Shown piece after piece: positions 8,405 to 17,432 of a DNA stretch of 64,000 nucleotides. The notes below the pieces were generated by a model. That model did not search any database. It was not told where the DNA came from and saw only the letters and a program-made list of their open reading frames with translations. Every line of letters begins with the position of its first letter. The stretch's first letter is position 1. The DNA lies in NCBI GenBank assembly GCA_944386225.1, contig CALXAH010000016.1, positions 1 through 64,000 of the forward strand, given 5' to 3'. Made by a program: the position numbers and the translations under genes. Source of the DNA: an uncultured Gemmiger sp. (GTDB lineage: Bacteria > Bacillota > Clostridia > Oscillospirales > Ruminococcaceae).

Positions 8405-9415
8405 ATGATTCGTAAGCGGGGTTTGCAGGATGTAAAACGGCGCAACCGCCAGGTCATTATCCAGTCTATTCTGGAAAACGACGGCCTGTCCCGTGTGGAG
8501 ATCGCCCAGAAAACCGAGCTGTCGCCCAGTACGGTATCCACCCTGGTAGCGGAACTGATCGCGGAGGGGATCCTCACCGAAAGCGGCAGCCATACCACCA
8601 CCGCCGGGCGCAGCCGCACCGGGCTGACCATCAACGCGGGATTCGGCGCTGTGGCTGTGGTGGAGATCGGCCGCAAGGAGAGCAGCATGACCCTGTTTGA
8701 CATGGCGCTGCACCCCCTGGCCACCCGCATCCTGGCGCAGGAGTATCTGGCCGGTAACGAACTGTATGAAACCATCGTGGAGGCCATCCACACCGGCTGC
8801 GCGGGCAAACTGCCGCTGGCGGGCATCGGCCTGCTGTTCCAGGAGGATATGCGGGAGAGCGACTTCCATGTGATGTACTCCACCGGATTTGCCGCCGCCA
8901 ATATTACCCTGAAAGAAGCCCTGACCTCCCAGCTGCGGGTGCCGGTGGTGGAGGAATATTCCCAAACCTATACCGTCAAGCAGGCTCTGGCGGAAGGCCC
9001 CGATCCCGCCCGGCGGAACAGCGCCCATGTGAGCATGGGATCCAGCGTGGTGGTAAGCGTCACGGTGGAAGGCCGCGCGGTTCCGCTGCGGGAGGACTTT
9101 TACAAAGATGCGGTCAAGCTGCTGGGGGTGCCCCTGTACACCCCCGAGCCCCAGGAAAAAGACCGCTCGTGGGCCGACCTTCCCGCCCACGCCTGCAACA
9201 TCATCGCGCTGCTGTGCATGATGTTTTCCCTCAACACCGTTTTTCTCTCCGGATTGGAAGAGGCGGATGCCGTCCGCCGGCTGGAGACCCGGCTGGGAGA
9301 AATTCTGGCGAAAGATAGAATGCCCCATATCCAGCTGCTGCGTACAAAACAGCCCCAGCAATGGAAAGGAGTATTCGCCCAACGGATCCGAGCGGAGATA
9401 CTGGCCGCCCAATGA
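8405..9415 (+). CDS. ROK/NagC-type transcriptional regulator with degenerate kinase domain
   Basis: The N-terminal 80 residues are a winged helix-turn-helix typical of ROK repressors (VEIAQKTELSPSTVSTLVAEL). The remaining 250 residues follow the ROK fold only loosely. The DxGxT phosphate loop and the zinc motif CxCGxxGC are not visible, so it should be a sensor without kinase activity. The length of 336 is somewhat shorter than typical ROK repressors (about 380-400). It is the first gene of a long plus-strand operon and follows an operator-like palindrome, so autoregulation and control of the downstream catabolic genes are likely. The effector is unknown. Confidence 0.82.
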   Translation: MIRKRGLQDVKRRNRQVIIQSILENDGLSRVEIAQKTELSPSTVSTLVAELIAEGILTESGSHTTTAGRSRTGLTINAGFGAVAVVEIGRKESSMTLFDMALHPLATRILAQEYLAGNELYETIVEAIHTGCAGKLPLAGIGLLFQEDMRESDFHVMYSTGFAAANITLKEALTSQLRVPVVEEYSQTYTVKQALAEGPDPARRNSAHVSMGSSVVVSVTVEGRAVPLREDFYKDAVKLLGVPLYTPEPQEKDRSWADLPAHACNIIALLCMMFSLNTVFLSGLEEADAVRRLETRLGEILAKDRMPHIQLLRTKQPQQWKGVFAQRIRAEILAAQ

Positions 9416-9430
9416 ACAAAGGAGGACATT

Positions 9431-10126
9431 ATGGAGTTCAAGAATCTGATTGACACAAACAAATTCACCCTTGTGGTGAGCCTTCCCTCCAACAGCCTGG
9501 AGATGGCGAAGGCCGCGCTGGAAGGCGGCGCGCAGGCAGTCAAGGTGCACTGCAACGTATGGCACCGCGCCAGCGGCCACACCTTCGGCACCTATGCGGA
9601 AAACCGGGAGTTCCTGCGGCAGCTGATCCAGCTGGCGGGGGATGTGCCGGTGGGCCTGGTTCCCGGCGGCGAGGATGCCTTCATCACCAACGAGGAGCGC
9701 CTGGAGCTGGAAGAGATGGGGCTGAAATTCTTCAGTTCCTACAGCCATCACCTGCCCTGCTTCATGATGGAGAGCAAGGCGCTGACCAAGATGGTGGCCA
9801 TCGATTACACCTATACCCAGAACACGCTGGACGCGGTGCGCCGCTCGGCCATGGACGTGCTGGAGTGCTCGGTTCAGCCGGGCGAGAACTACGGCACCCC
9901 GCTGTGCTACGCGGACATCCTGCGGTACAGCGACATCGCCGACAAAACCGGCAAACCCTGCCTGATCCCCACCCAGCGCAAGATCAAGCCCTCGGAGGTG
10001 CGGCATCTGTACGAGGCCGGCTGCAAAGCCGTCATGATCGGCGCGATCGTCATGGGCAAGGAACCCACCGCCGACCAGGTCCGCGCTGCCACCGCCGCCT
10101 TCCGCGAAGCGGTGGAGGCCATTTAA
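9431..10126 (+). CDS. TIM-barrel protein of unknown function (phosphate-binding barrel type)
   Basis: I do not recognise a characterised family for this 231-residue protein. Features suggest a (beta/alpha)8 barrel: AALEGGAQAVKVHC near residue 30-40, VPVGLVPGGED in the middle, and AGCKAVMIGAIVMG near the C terminus. The last resembles the phosphate-gripping strand of NanE, tryptophan-biosynthesis and KDPG-aldolase-like barrels. A lyase or epimerase acting on a sugar phosphate or keto acid would fit the operon, but this is inference. AAAGGAGG precedes the ATG. It lies 15 nt after the ROK regulator gene and 64 nt before the transporter. Confidence 0.7.
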   Translation: MEFKNLIDTNKFTLVVSLPSNSLEMAKAALEGGAQAVKVHCNVWHRASGHTFGTYAENREFLRQLIQLAGDVPVGLVPGGEDAFITNEERLELEEMGLKFFSSYSHHLPCFMMESKALTKMVAIDYTYTQNTLDAVRRSAMDVLECSVQPGENYGTPLCYADILRYSDIADKTGKPCLIPTQRKIKPSEVRHLYEAGCKAVMIGAIVMGKEPTADQVRAATAAFREAVEAI

Positions 10127-10190
10127 TCCGGTGCATCCGTGTGAACGGTTGTGAATAAAGGGCGAAAGCCCGAAAGAAGGAGTAGACATT

Positions 10191-11492
10191 ATGTTGCAAG
10201 GTTCCCTGATCATTGTGGCCTTTGTCATCATTGCGGCGCTTATGATGACAAAGAAGATCCCCACCCTGCTGGCCCTTCCGCTGATGGCGGTGGTCATCTG
10301 CATCATTGCCGGCGTACCCGCTGTGGGCGTGGACGCGGAAGGCAACAGCATCGGTTGGCTGCAGACCGTTCTGGAAAACGGTACAGTCCGCATGGGCAGC
10401 GCCATCATGGCGGTTATCTTCGGCGCCTGGCTGGGACAGCTGATGAACAAGACCGGCGTCACCGAGAACATCATCAAAAAGAGTGCAGAGCTGGGCGGTG
10501 ACCGTCCCCTGATCGTGACCCTGATCATGGTTGTTGCCTGTGCGGTGCTGTTCACCACCCTGAGCGGCCTGGGCTCCATCATCATGGTGGGCTCCATCGT
10601 GCTGCCCATCCTGATCTCGGTGGGCGTTCCGGCCATGAGCGCCGCCTGCATCTTCCTGATGGCCTTTACCTGCGGCCTGACCTTCAACATCGCCAACTGG
10701 AAGACCTTCTCCAGCCTGTTCAGCCTGGACATCGAGCAGATCAAGGGCTTCGAGATCTACATGCTGGCTGCCACCGCGGTTGCCACCCTGATCCTGGTGT
10801 TTGTTGAGTTCAAGCGCAACGGCGTCAAGTTCGCCTTCTCCGCCCCGGTTTCCGAGCCCACCCCCACCAAGTAGCTCACCGGTGTGCGCGGCGCCCTGGC
10901 TATGGTCACCCCGCTGATCCCCATCATCCTGGTGGCTGTGTTCAAGGTTCCTGTCTGCCCCGCCTTCATGGCCGGCATCATCTGGATCCTGGTGTTTACC
11001 TCCAAGAGCTTCTCCAAGGCCATGAACACCCTGGTCAAGACCTGCTACGACGGTATCACCGACGGCGGCCCCGCCATCATCCTGATGATCGGCATCGGCA
11101 TCCTGTACCTGGCTGTGACCCACAGCATGGTCAAGGAAGTGCTCAATCCCTTCCTGCTGGCGGTTGTGCCCTCCAGCCGGATCGGCTACATCATCTTCTT
11201 CTCCCTGCTGGCTCCTCTGTCCCTGTACCGTGGTCCCATGAACCTGTTCGGCCTGGGCTCCGGCATTGCGGCGCTGGTCATCGGCCTGGGCACCCTGAGC
11301 CCGCTGGCCGTCATGGGCGCTTTCCTGGCTGCCGAGCGTATCCAGGGCTGCGGCGACCCCACCAACACCCAGAACGTCTGGACCGCCAACTTTGCAGAAG
11401 TTGACGTAAACGGCATCACCAAGAAGCTGCTGCCTTACCTGTGGGCGGTTGCGGTGATCGGCGTTGTGGTCAGCGCGTTCATCTACTTCTGA
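10191..11492 (+). pseudogene. CitMHS/GntP-like membrane transporter interrupted by an in-frame TAG
   Basis: Codons 1-227 (10191-10874) encode the N-terminal half of a polytopic secondary transporter (MLQGSLIIVAFVIIAALMM). They end in TAG at 10872-10874. The same frame continues at once and encodes the C-terminal half (LTGVRGALAMVTPLIPII...) to TGA at 11492. Read through, the protein is 433 residues, the normal size for citrate/gluconate-type ion-coupled transporters. The stop lies in the central cytoplasmic loop between the two bundles. A GTG at 10884 could restart the second half, but no ribosome binding site is visible before it. The options are a pseudogene, a split two-chain transporter, amber suppression or a base-call error. 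The operon context implies uptake of an organic acid or hydantoin-like substrate. Confidence 0.8.
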
Positions 11493-11518
11493 TTTTTAAA
11501 ACCGGAACCATTGCCAAG

Positions 11519-11584
11519 CCGGGATGCCTCTGCGGGGGCATCCCGGTCTGGTCCCGGGCTTGAGCCGAAAAGCAGACTTTTCGG
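11519..11584 (+). other. Intercistronic hairpin pair upstream of the hydantoinase gene
   Basis: CCGGGATGCC (11519-11528) pairs with GGCATCCCGG (11537-11546), and CCGAAAAG (11565-11572) with CTTTTCGG (11577-11584). Neither is followed by a T-run. They are more likely mRNA processing or stabilising structures, or a weak attenuator, than true terminators. Confidence 0.55.
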
Positions 11585-11627
11585 TTGAACCTCAGGACCA
11601 GAAAAAGAAAAACGTGGAGGTCATCTT

Positions 11628-13778
11628 ATGAAAGTTCGCATTGGCATTGACGTGGGCGGCACCTTTACCGATGCCGTCGCCATTGACAACGACACCTATG
11701 AGGTGATCGGCGTCGTAAAAACTCCCACCACCCACGACGCAAAGGAAGGCGTTGCGGCCGGTATCGTCCAGGTGCTGCACAAGGTTATGGAGCAGTGCCA
11801 CATCGCGCCGGAGGACGTGGTTTTCATCGCCCACGGCACCACCCAGGCCACCAACGCCCTGCTGGAAGGCGACGTGGCCAAGGTAGGCGTGATCACCCTG
11901 GGCCAGGGCCTGCAGGGCGCCAAGAGCAAAGGGGATACCAGCATCGGCGACATCGAGCTGGCCCCCGGCAAGTTCCTGCGTTCGGAGAACTGCTATGTGG
12001 ATACCTCCGCCGCGGATCTGGACAACGCCATCCGGCAGGCACTGGAAGAACTGAAAGGCCGCGGCTGCACCAGCTTTGTGGCGGCCGAGGCGTTCAGCGT
12101 GGACGATCCCACCCGGGAGAACCGCACGGTGGAGCTGTGCCGCGAAGCCTCGCTGCCCGGCACCGCCACCAACGATATCTCCAAACTGTACGGCCTTAAG
12201 ATCCGCACCCGCACGGCGGTGGTCAACGCCAGCATCATGCCCAAAATGCTGGAAGCGGCCACCATGACCGACGAGAGCATCAAGGCCGCCAACATCGAGA
12301 GCCCGCTGATGGTGATGCGGTGCGACGGCGGCGTTATGACGGTGGACGAGGTGCGCAACCGCCCGATCCTGACCATCCTGTCCGGCCCCGCGGCGGGCGT
12401 GGCGGGCGCGCTGATGTACGAAAAACTCACCGACGGCATCTTCTTTGAGGTGGGCGGCACCTCCACCGATATCTCCTGCGTGAAGGACGGCAAGGTGATG
12501 ATCCGGTACGCTGAGGTAGGCGGCCACAAGACCTATCTGAACAGCCTGGACGTGCGCACGGTGGGCATCGGCGGCGGCAGCATGGTGGAGATCAAGAACG
12601 GCAAGGCTGTGAACACCGGCCCCCGCAGTGCCCATATCGCCGGCCTGGAGTACGAGGTCTACACCCCGGCGGAGAAGATCGTGGATCCGAAACTGGTATC
12701 CGTCCGCCCGATGGAGGGCGACCCGGAGTACGCCTGCATTGAATGCGCCGGCGGTGTACGGGTGGCGCTGACCATGGCGGGCGCGGCCAACCTGGCGGGA
12801 TTTGTCCGCCCGGAGGACTATGCCTACGGCAACGTGGAGGCCGCCCGCAAGGCCTGGCAGCCCCTGGCCGACAACATGGGCTGTACCGTGGAGGAAGCCG
12901 CCCGGAAGGTGCTGGACTACGCCGCCGCCAAGAACAGCAAGGTTGCCGCCCAGCTGCTCAAGGACTATGACATGGACCCGCGGCATACCGTCTTTGTGGG
13001 CGGCGGCGGCGGTGCGGCTGCTGTGGTGCCCCATCTGGCGCAGACCATGGGCCATAAATCCTACATCGCCAAAAACGCCCCGGTCATCTCCACCATCGGT
13101 GTGGCGCTGGCCATGGTGCGGGATATGGTGGAACGCAGCGTGACCAACCCCACCGAAGAGGACATCATCAGCGTCCGTCGTGAAGCGGAACTCAAGGCTA
13201 TCCAGAACGGCGCGGCCCCCGGCACTGTGGAGGTCAGCGTGGAGGTGGATACCCAGCGCAACATTGTGCGGGCCGTCGCCGTGGGCGCCACCGAGATGCG
13301 CAGCAAAGACCGCCTGAACCAGAAACTGGATCAGGATAAGCTGCTGGACATTGTGGCCGAGAACCTGGACGCCCCCCGGGCGGATCTGAAGGTGGCCGCG
13401 CAGAACGGCGTGATGTATGCCGTGCAGTATACCAAGGTGGAAAAGAAGCTGTTTGGCCTTATGAAGAAGAGCAGCAACCAGCTGCGCCTGATCGATGAGG
13501 AAGGCGTGATCCGCCTGCAGAAGAACAACGCCTGGGTGCGCCAGACCACGGTGGGCCAGTGGGAAAAGGATCTGGCCTGGATTTTGGAGGAACTGACCGA
13601 ATACAACGACGGCGGCACCAACCTGCCCAACGTGTACGTGGTGCTGGGCAAGCGGATCATCGACCTGTCCGGCCTGCAGAGCCCGGAACAGATTACCAGC
13701 CTGGGCAATGTGGAGCTGGCCGGCTGCCGGCAGGAAGAATCCCTGATCCTGGCGGCCACCAAGCGTGTGGACGCGTAA
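11628..13778 (+). CDS. Hydantoinase/oxoprolinase family protein, HyuA-type
   Basis: The 716-residue protein starts with the actin-fold ATP motif GIDVGGTFTDAVAID and has the second motif IAHGTTQATNALLEG. Later come the family motifs MRCDGGVM, LSGPAAGVAGA and FEVGGTSTDIS. HyuA-type subunits use ATP to open cyclic amides such as N-methylhydantoin or 5-oxoproline. The length fits one A subunit (about 680-720). The partner B subunit normally encoded next to it is not present in the window. Here the neighbours are a putative metalloprotease and an FAD oxidoreductase. The substrate is therefore open. GGAGG lies 8 nt before the ATG. Confidence 0.88.
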   Translation: MKVRIGIDVGGTFTDAVAIDNDTYEVIGVVKTPTTHDAKEGVAAGIVQVLHKVMEQCHIAPEDVVFIAHGTTQATNALLEGDVAKVGVITLGQGLQGAKSKGDTSIGDIELAPGKFLRSENCYVDTSAADLDNAIRQALEELKGRGCTSFVAAEAFSVDDPTRENRTVELCREASLPGTATNDISKLYGLKIRTRTAVVNASIMPKMLEAATMTDESIKAANIESPLMVMRCDGGVMTVDEVRNRPILTILSGPAAGVAGALMYEKLTDGIFFEVGGTSTDISCVKDGKVMIRYAEVGGHKTYLNSLDVRTVGIGGGSMVEIKNGKAVNTGPRSAHIAGLEYEVYTPAEKIVDPKLVSVRPMEGDPEYACIECAGGVRVALTMAGAANLAGFVRPEDYAYGNVEAARKAWQPLADNMGCTVEEAARKVLDYAAAKNSKVAAQLLKDYDMDPRHTVFVGGGGGAAAVVPHLAQTMGHKSYIAKNAPVISTIGVALAMVRDMVERSVTNPTEEDIISVRREAELKAIQNGAAPGTVEVSVEVDTQRNIVRAVAVGATEMRSKDRLNQKLDQDKLLDIVAENLDAPRADLKVAAQNGVMYAVQYTKVEKKLFGLMKKSSNQLRLIDEEGVIRLQKNNAWVRQTTVGQWEKDLAWILEELTEYNDGGTNLPNVYVVLGKRIIDLSGLQSPEQITSLGNVELAGCRQEESLILAATKRVDA

Positions 13779-13792
13779 CACCGGAGGACGCA

Positions 13793-14347
13793 ATGGAAGA
13801 ATTCCGCTTTCCCTTTCCCGGCCGGGAACTGGCCGACAAGGAGCTGACCTACGATCCCTGCTATGCCCGCATCCCGGAACAGGACCGCGCCGCCATTGTG
13901 GAAAAGGCCTGGCAGAAAGGCTGTGCGGCTGCGCGGGAGGTATTCCGGCGGCAGAACGGGTCGGGAAATTTCCGGGCCATTGTGCAAAACAGCGGGCTGC
14001 AGCTGAACGAAAAGGACAGCGATTTTGTGGCGGGCGGCCAGCGCTATTTCAGCGATTACATCTCCGGCCAGAAATGCGTCAATCTCTATCGGAGAGCCAT
14101 CGAACTGTGGGCACAGCAAAACGCCCTGGACTATGAAACCGCGGTGAATCTGATTCTCAGTCACGAATATTTCCATTTCCTCGAGGTCACCGAACTGGGC
14201 CTCACCAGCCGGGACTACACCGTCCCCATGGTGCAGGTCGGCCCGGTGCGGCTGGGGAAGACCGGGCTGCGCGCCCTTTCCGAGATCGGCGCGCATGCCT
14301 TCGCCCGTACCTATCATGATCTGCTGCGGCAGAAGGAGGCGCAATAA
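13793..14347 (+). CDS. Small protein with gluzincin-like HExxH...E motif, unknown function
   Basis: I do not recognise this 184-residue protein, which has no signal peptide or membrane segment. It contains HEYFH at 124-128 in a helix-like context ([13 protein letters not shown]). Thirty-six residues later comes [10 protein letters not shown], with E164 placed like the third zinc ligand of HExxH...ExxA gluzincins such as ImmA/IrrE-type peptidases. This suggests a soluble zinc peptidase or hydrolase. GGAGG precedes the ATG, 14 nt after the hydantoinase stop, and its own stop is one base before the next start. It is therefore firmly part of the operon. It could instead be a metal-binding accessory subunit of the HyuA protein. 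Confidence 0.72.
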   Translation: MEEFRFPFPGRELADKELTYDPCYARIPEQDRAAIVEKAWQKGCAAAREVFRRQNGSGNFRAIVQNSGLQLNEKDSDFVAGGQRYFSDYISGQKCVNLYRRAIELWAQQNALDYETAVNLILSHEYFHFLEVTELGLTSRDYTVPMVQVGPVRLGKTGLRALSEIGAHAFARTYHDLLRQKEAQ

Positions 14348-14348
14348 G

Positions 14349-15707
14349 ATGGAACTGAACTATGAAGTGGTCGTCATCGGCGGCGGCCCGGCAGGCGTCA
14401 CGGCAGCAATCGCTGCTGCCCGGCGGGGCGCCAGGGTGTTGCTGGTGGAGCAGAGCGGCTACCTGGGCGGCTCGCTCACCGGCGCGGGGGTCGGCCCCCA
14501 GATGACCTTCCATGCCGGCGATACCCAGGTGGTGCGCGGCATCCCGGACGAGATCGTGGAGCGGATGAAAGCCAAAGGTTTCTCACCCGGCCATATGGAG
14601 GACTTTGTGGGCTATGCCAGCAGCATCACTCCGTTTGATGCCGAAGGCCTCAAGCTGGTGCTGGAGGAGATGGCGCAGGAGGCGGGTGTGCAGCTGCTCT
14701 ACCACACGGTGTATACCGGCTGCCAGGTGCAGGACGGGCGGATCACCTCGGTCACCCTCTACGCCAAAAACGGGTTCTTTACCGTAACCGCCGACGTTTT
14801 CCTGGACTGCAGCGCCGATGCCGACCTGGCCACCCATGCGGGCGTTTCCAGCGTGTACGGCCGCGATAAGGATAACCTGGCCCAGCCCATGACCATGAAC
14901 ATCAAGGTCGGCGGCGTGGACCGGGAAAAGGTCGTGGAGTACGTGCGTACCCATCCGGAGGATATGCTGGCCACCATTCCCTTTGACCATCTGGACAAGA
15001 TCCCCCGCACCGGCATCCAGGGCGCCTATTCGGTGATCCGCGCGGCCAAGGAAAACGGCGAGTTCGATGTGGACCGGGATATGGTGCTCTGTTTTGAGAC
15101 CAACACCCCCGGCGAGTTTATCCTGAATATGTCCCGCATCGTGCAGCATTCGGCGGTGGATCCGTTCCAGCTTACCGATGCGGAGATCGAGGGCCGCCGT
15201 CAGGCCCATCAGATCGCGGCGTTTATGCGCAACCACATTCCGGGCTTTGAAAACTGCCGCATCCTCTCCACCGGGCCGAACATCGGCATCCGGGAAAGCC
15301 GCAAGATCAACGGCTGCTACAAGCTGACCGCCCAGGATCTGCTGAGCAACCGGATGTTCCCGGACGCGATCGCCATGGGCGGCTACCCCATCGATATCCA
15401 TTCGCCGGACGGCGCCACCATGAAACACGAATACCTGAAACCGGGCAGCTGGTACTCGGTACCCTATGGCTGTCTGGTCGTTCATGAGGTGGAAAACCTG
15501 ATCGTGGCGGGCCGCTGCATCAGCGCCACCCACGAGGCCTGCGCCGCTATCCGGGTAACCCCCATTGTGATGGCGGTTGGACAGGCAGCGGGTACCGCCG
15601 CCGCCCAGAGCGTGCAGACCGGCCAGCCCGCCAATCAGCTGGATACCGACCGGCTGCGGGAAACCCTGCGGCAGGACGGCGCATTCCTGGATGAATATGC
15701 GGGGTGA
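14349..15707 (+). CDS. FAD-dependent oxidoreductase (FAD_oxidored family)
   Basis: The 452-residue flavoprotein starts with a Rossmann FAD-binding loop ([21 protein letters not shown]) directly followed by [12 protein letters not shown]. The second FAD segment is near the end ([15 protein letters not shown]...[12 protein letters not shown]). This is the family of soluble FAD oxidoreductases often annotated in sugar and polyol gene clusters. There is no secretion signal. The start follows AGGAGG by 9 nt and lies one base after the previous stop. The substrate is unknown; oxidation of a hydroxy group in the operon's substrate is the likely job. Confidence 0.88.
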   Translation: MELNYEVVVIGGGPAGVTAAIAAARRGARVLLVEQSGYLGGSLTGAGVGPQMTFHAGDTQVVRGIPDEIVERMKAKGFSPGHMEDFVGYASSITPFDAEGLKLVLEEMAQEAGVQLLYHTVYTGCQVQDGRITSVTLYAKNGFFTVTADVFLDCSADADLATHAGVSSVYGRDKDNLAQPMTMNIKVGGVDREKVVEYVRTHPEDMLATIPFDHLDKIPRTGIQGAYSVIRAAKENGEFDVDRDMVLCFETNTPGEFILNMSRIVQHSAVDPFQLTDAEIEGRRQAHQIAAFMRNHIPGFENCRILSTGPNIGIRESRKINGCYKLTAQDLLSNRMFPDAIAMGGYPIDIHSPDGATMKHEYLKPGSWYSVPYGCLVVHEVENLIVAGRCISATHEACAAIRVTPIVMAVGQAAGTAAAQSVQTGQPANQLDTDRLRETLRQDGAFLDEYAG

Positions 15708-16342
15708 GAGACGTGCCGGTATACGATGAGGAGGGCGGACCTTCCCGGGCTGCCGCCAAAGGGGAAAACCTGGTTTTCCTGATCGGGGATTCCATACGGA
15801 TGGGGTTTCAGCCCTATCTGCAGCGTGCTCTGAAAGGGCAGGCCACGTTGGTGGCCCCGGAGGAAAACTGCCGCTATACCCAGTACACCTACACCAGCCT
15901 GGCGGGCTGGAAAGAACTCGTGGCCAATCCCGCGGCCGTGCGGCTGGTATACTGGAACAATGGCCACTGGGATGCCGCCCATTGGGACGGCGATCCGCAG
16001 CCGCTGAACACCGAGCCGGAATACGCCGCTATGCTGGTGCGCATTTACCGGCGCTTGCAGCGGTATTTCCCCAACGCAAAAATTCTGTTTGCCACGACCA
16101 CACCGCCCAACCCGAACGGCACCATGGGTCCGAACCCCCGCAGCCGGGCGGAGATTGCCCGCTATAACCAGGCGGCCAAAGCAGCGCTGCTGCCGCTGGG
16201 GGTAGAGGTGGACGACCTGTATGCATTCCTGCAGGACTGGGGCGAAGAAGAATACGCGGATTACGTTCATCTGACGGAGCGCGGGTTTGAACGCCTGGGC
16301 CGCCATGTGGCGGAAACGATCCGGAACGCTCTGAACCGATAA
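15704..16342 (+). CDS. SGNH-type hydrolase
   Basis: The 212-residue protein has the GDS block ([12 protein letters not shown]30), the block III Asn region (YWNNGHWD) and block V ([10 protein letters not shown]186 and H189). All four SGNH blocks are thus recognisable. Such enzymes deacylate esters, often acetylated sugars. It has no signal peptide, so it acts inside the cell. Translation probably starts at GTG 15704, overlapping the FAD gene's TGA by 4 nt, which points to coupled translation. Confidence 0.82.
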   Translation: MRDVPVYDEEGGPSRAAAKGENLVFLIGDSIRMGFQPYLQRALKGQATLVAPEENCRYTQYTYTSLAGWKELVANPAAVRLVYWNNGHWDAAHWDGDPQPLNTEPEYAAMLVRIYRRLQRYFPNAKILFATTTPPNPNGTMGPNPRSRAEIARYNQAAKAALLPLGVEVDDLYAFLQDWGEEEYADYVHLTERGFERLGRHVAETIRNALNR

Positions 16343-16396
16343 AAGCAGCCGTTTCCGCAAGCAACCGAATTGACGATTGAGAAGAGAGGCTATTCC

Positions 16397-17083
16397 ATGA
16401 AACGTTCCGAAATCAATAAAGCCCTCCGGGAACTGGAGGCAATGTGCCAGAAATACTGCTGTTACCTGCCGCCCTTCTGCCATTTCACCCCGGAGCAGTG
16501 GCAGACCCTGGGCCACGAGTACGACGAAGTGCGGGACTGCATGCTGGGCTGGGACATCACCGACTACGGCATGGGCGATTTTGACCGGGTGGGTTTCTCC
16601 CTCATTACCCTGCGCAACGGAAACCGGGCCATGGCGGACAAGTATCCCAAGGTCTACGCGGAAAAGCTGCTGTATTTGAAAGAGGGCCAGTATGCCCCGA
16701 ACCATTTCCACTGGTTCAAAACCGAGGACATCATCAACCGGGGCGGCGGCAATGTGCTGATCCGGGTATACAACAGCCTGCCGGACGAGTCCATCGACTA
16801 TGAATCGGACGTGACCGTCCACACCGACGGCCGTACCTACACGGTGCCCGCCGGCACGCAGATCCGCCTGACACCGGGGGAGAGCATCCATGTGCAGCAG
16901 TACCTGTACCACGATTTCACCGTGGAGGAGGGTACCGGCCCGGTGCTGCTGGGCGAGGTCAGCCAGTGCAACGACGATAACACCGACAACCGCTTCGAGC
17001 CGCCGGTGGGCCGCTTCCCCACCATCGAAGAGGACGAGCCGCCGTATCGCCTTCTGTGCAACGAGTACCCGGCGGCAACCTGA
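16397..17083 (+). CDS. D-lyxose/D-mannose isomerase-like cupin
   Basis: The 228-residue protein matches the D-lyxose ketol-isomerase family in length and motifs. These include NHFHWFKTEDIINRGGG (metal ligands H103, H105 and E110), GGNVLIRVYNS, TPGESIHVQQYLYHDF (a further His ligand) and GEVSQCNDDNTDN. The family interconverts D-lyxose with D-xylulose or D-mannose with D-fructose using Mn2+ or a similar metal. The start MKRSEINKAL was chosen over an upstream in-frame ATG by homology. It is the last gene of the ROK operon and is followed by a strong terminator. It argues that the operon's substrate yields an aldose. Confidence 0.9.
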   Translation: MKRSEINKALRELEAMCQKYCCYLPPFCHFTPEQWQTLGHEYDEVRDCMLGWDITDYGMGDFDRVGFSLITLRNGNRAMADKYPKVYAEKLLYLKEGQYAPNHFHWFKTEDIINRGGGNVLIRVYNSLPDESIDYESDVTVHTDGRTYTVPAGTQIRLTPGESIHVQQYLYHDFTVEEGTGPVLLGEVSQCNDDNTDNRFEPPVGRFPTIEEDEPPYRLLCNEYPAAT

Positions 17084-17432
17084 GACGGACGCATCCGCCG
17101 TCTAAAAAAAGAACAAACATAAACCCCACCGCCCGGCAAGCGTTTCAGCTTACCGGGCGGTGGGGTTTTAAAATGGAATATGTGCAGCCGGAGACCATAC
17201 GTAACATATCGCGGCAAGTTAACGCATCCGGTTGGTTCAGCATCGGTTCCTCACACTGTCAAGCTACTGGTACCTGCAGACGGAGTATGGTATAGTGAAA
17301 GAAAACGATAAAGAACAGCCGGTACGCTTTTCCCGTGTGTGAATAAGCGCTGACTCGTCCAAGTTGCGAGTGCTTCATAAAACTGAGTGTACGAACCAAA
17401 CAAAAAGGATGCTGTAAAAAGGGTGATTGCCG
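17084..17432 (+). promoter_or_regulatory. Terminator, extended -10 promoter and leader before the two-component system
   Basis: No gene is seen in this gap. It holds the terminator of the ROK operon (listed separately). TGGTATAGT at 17288-17296 follows, an extended -10 element without a clear -35. A leader of about 130 nt comes next, with weak dyad symmetry around 17345-17380 (GCGCTGACTCG against CGAGTGCTT). Confidence 0.45.
17121..17171 (+). terminator. Strong rho-independent terminator
   Basis: AAACCCCACCGCCCGG (17121-17136) pairs perfectly with CCGGGCGGTGGGGTTT (17153-17168), followed by TTAAAAT. It ends the ROK operon. Confidence 0.93.

Noticed and set aside
10872-10874. Pyrrolysine codon in the transporter
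   Set aside because: Pyrrolysine is known from methylamine methyltransferases, not from transporters of this type. TAG also serves as a normal stop for two genes here. It is kept only as a remote alternative in the findings.
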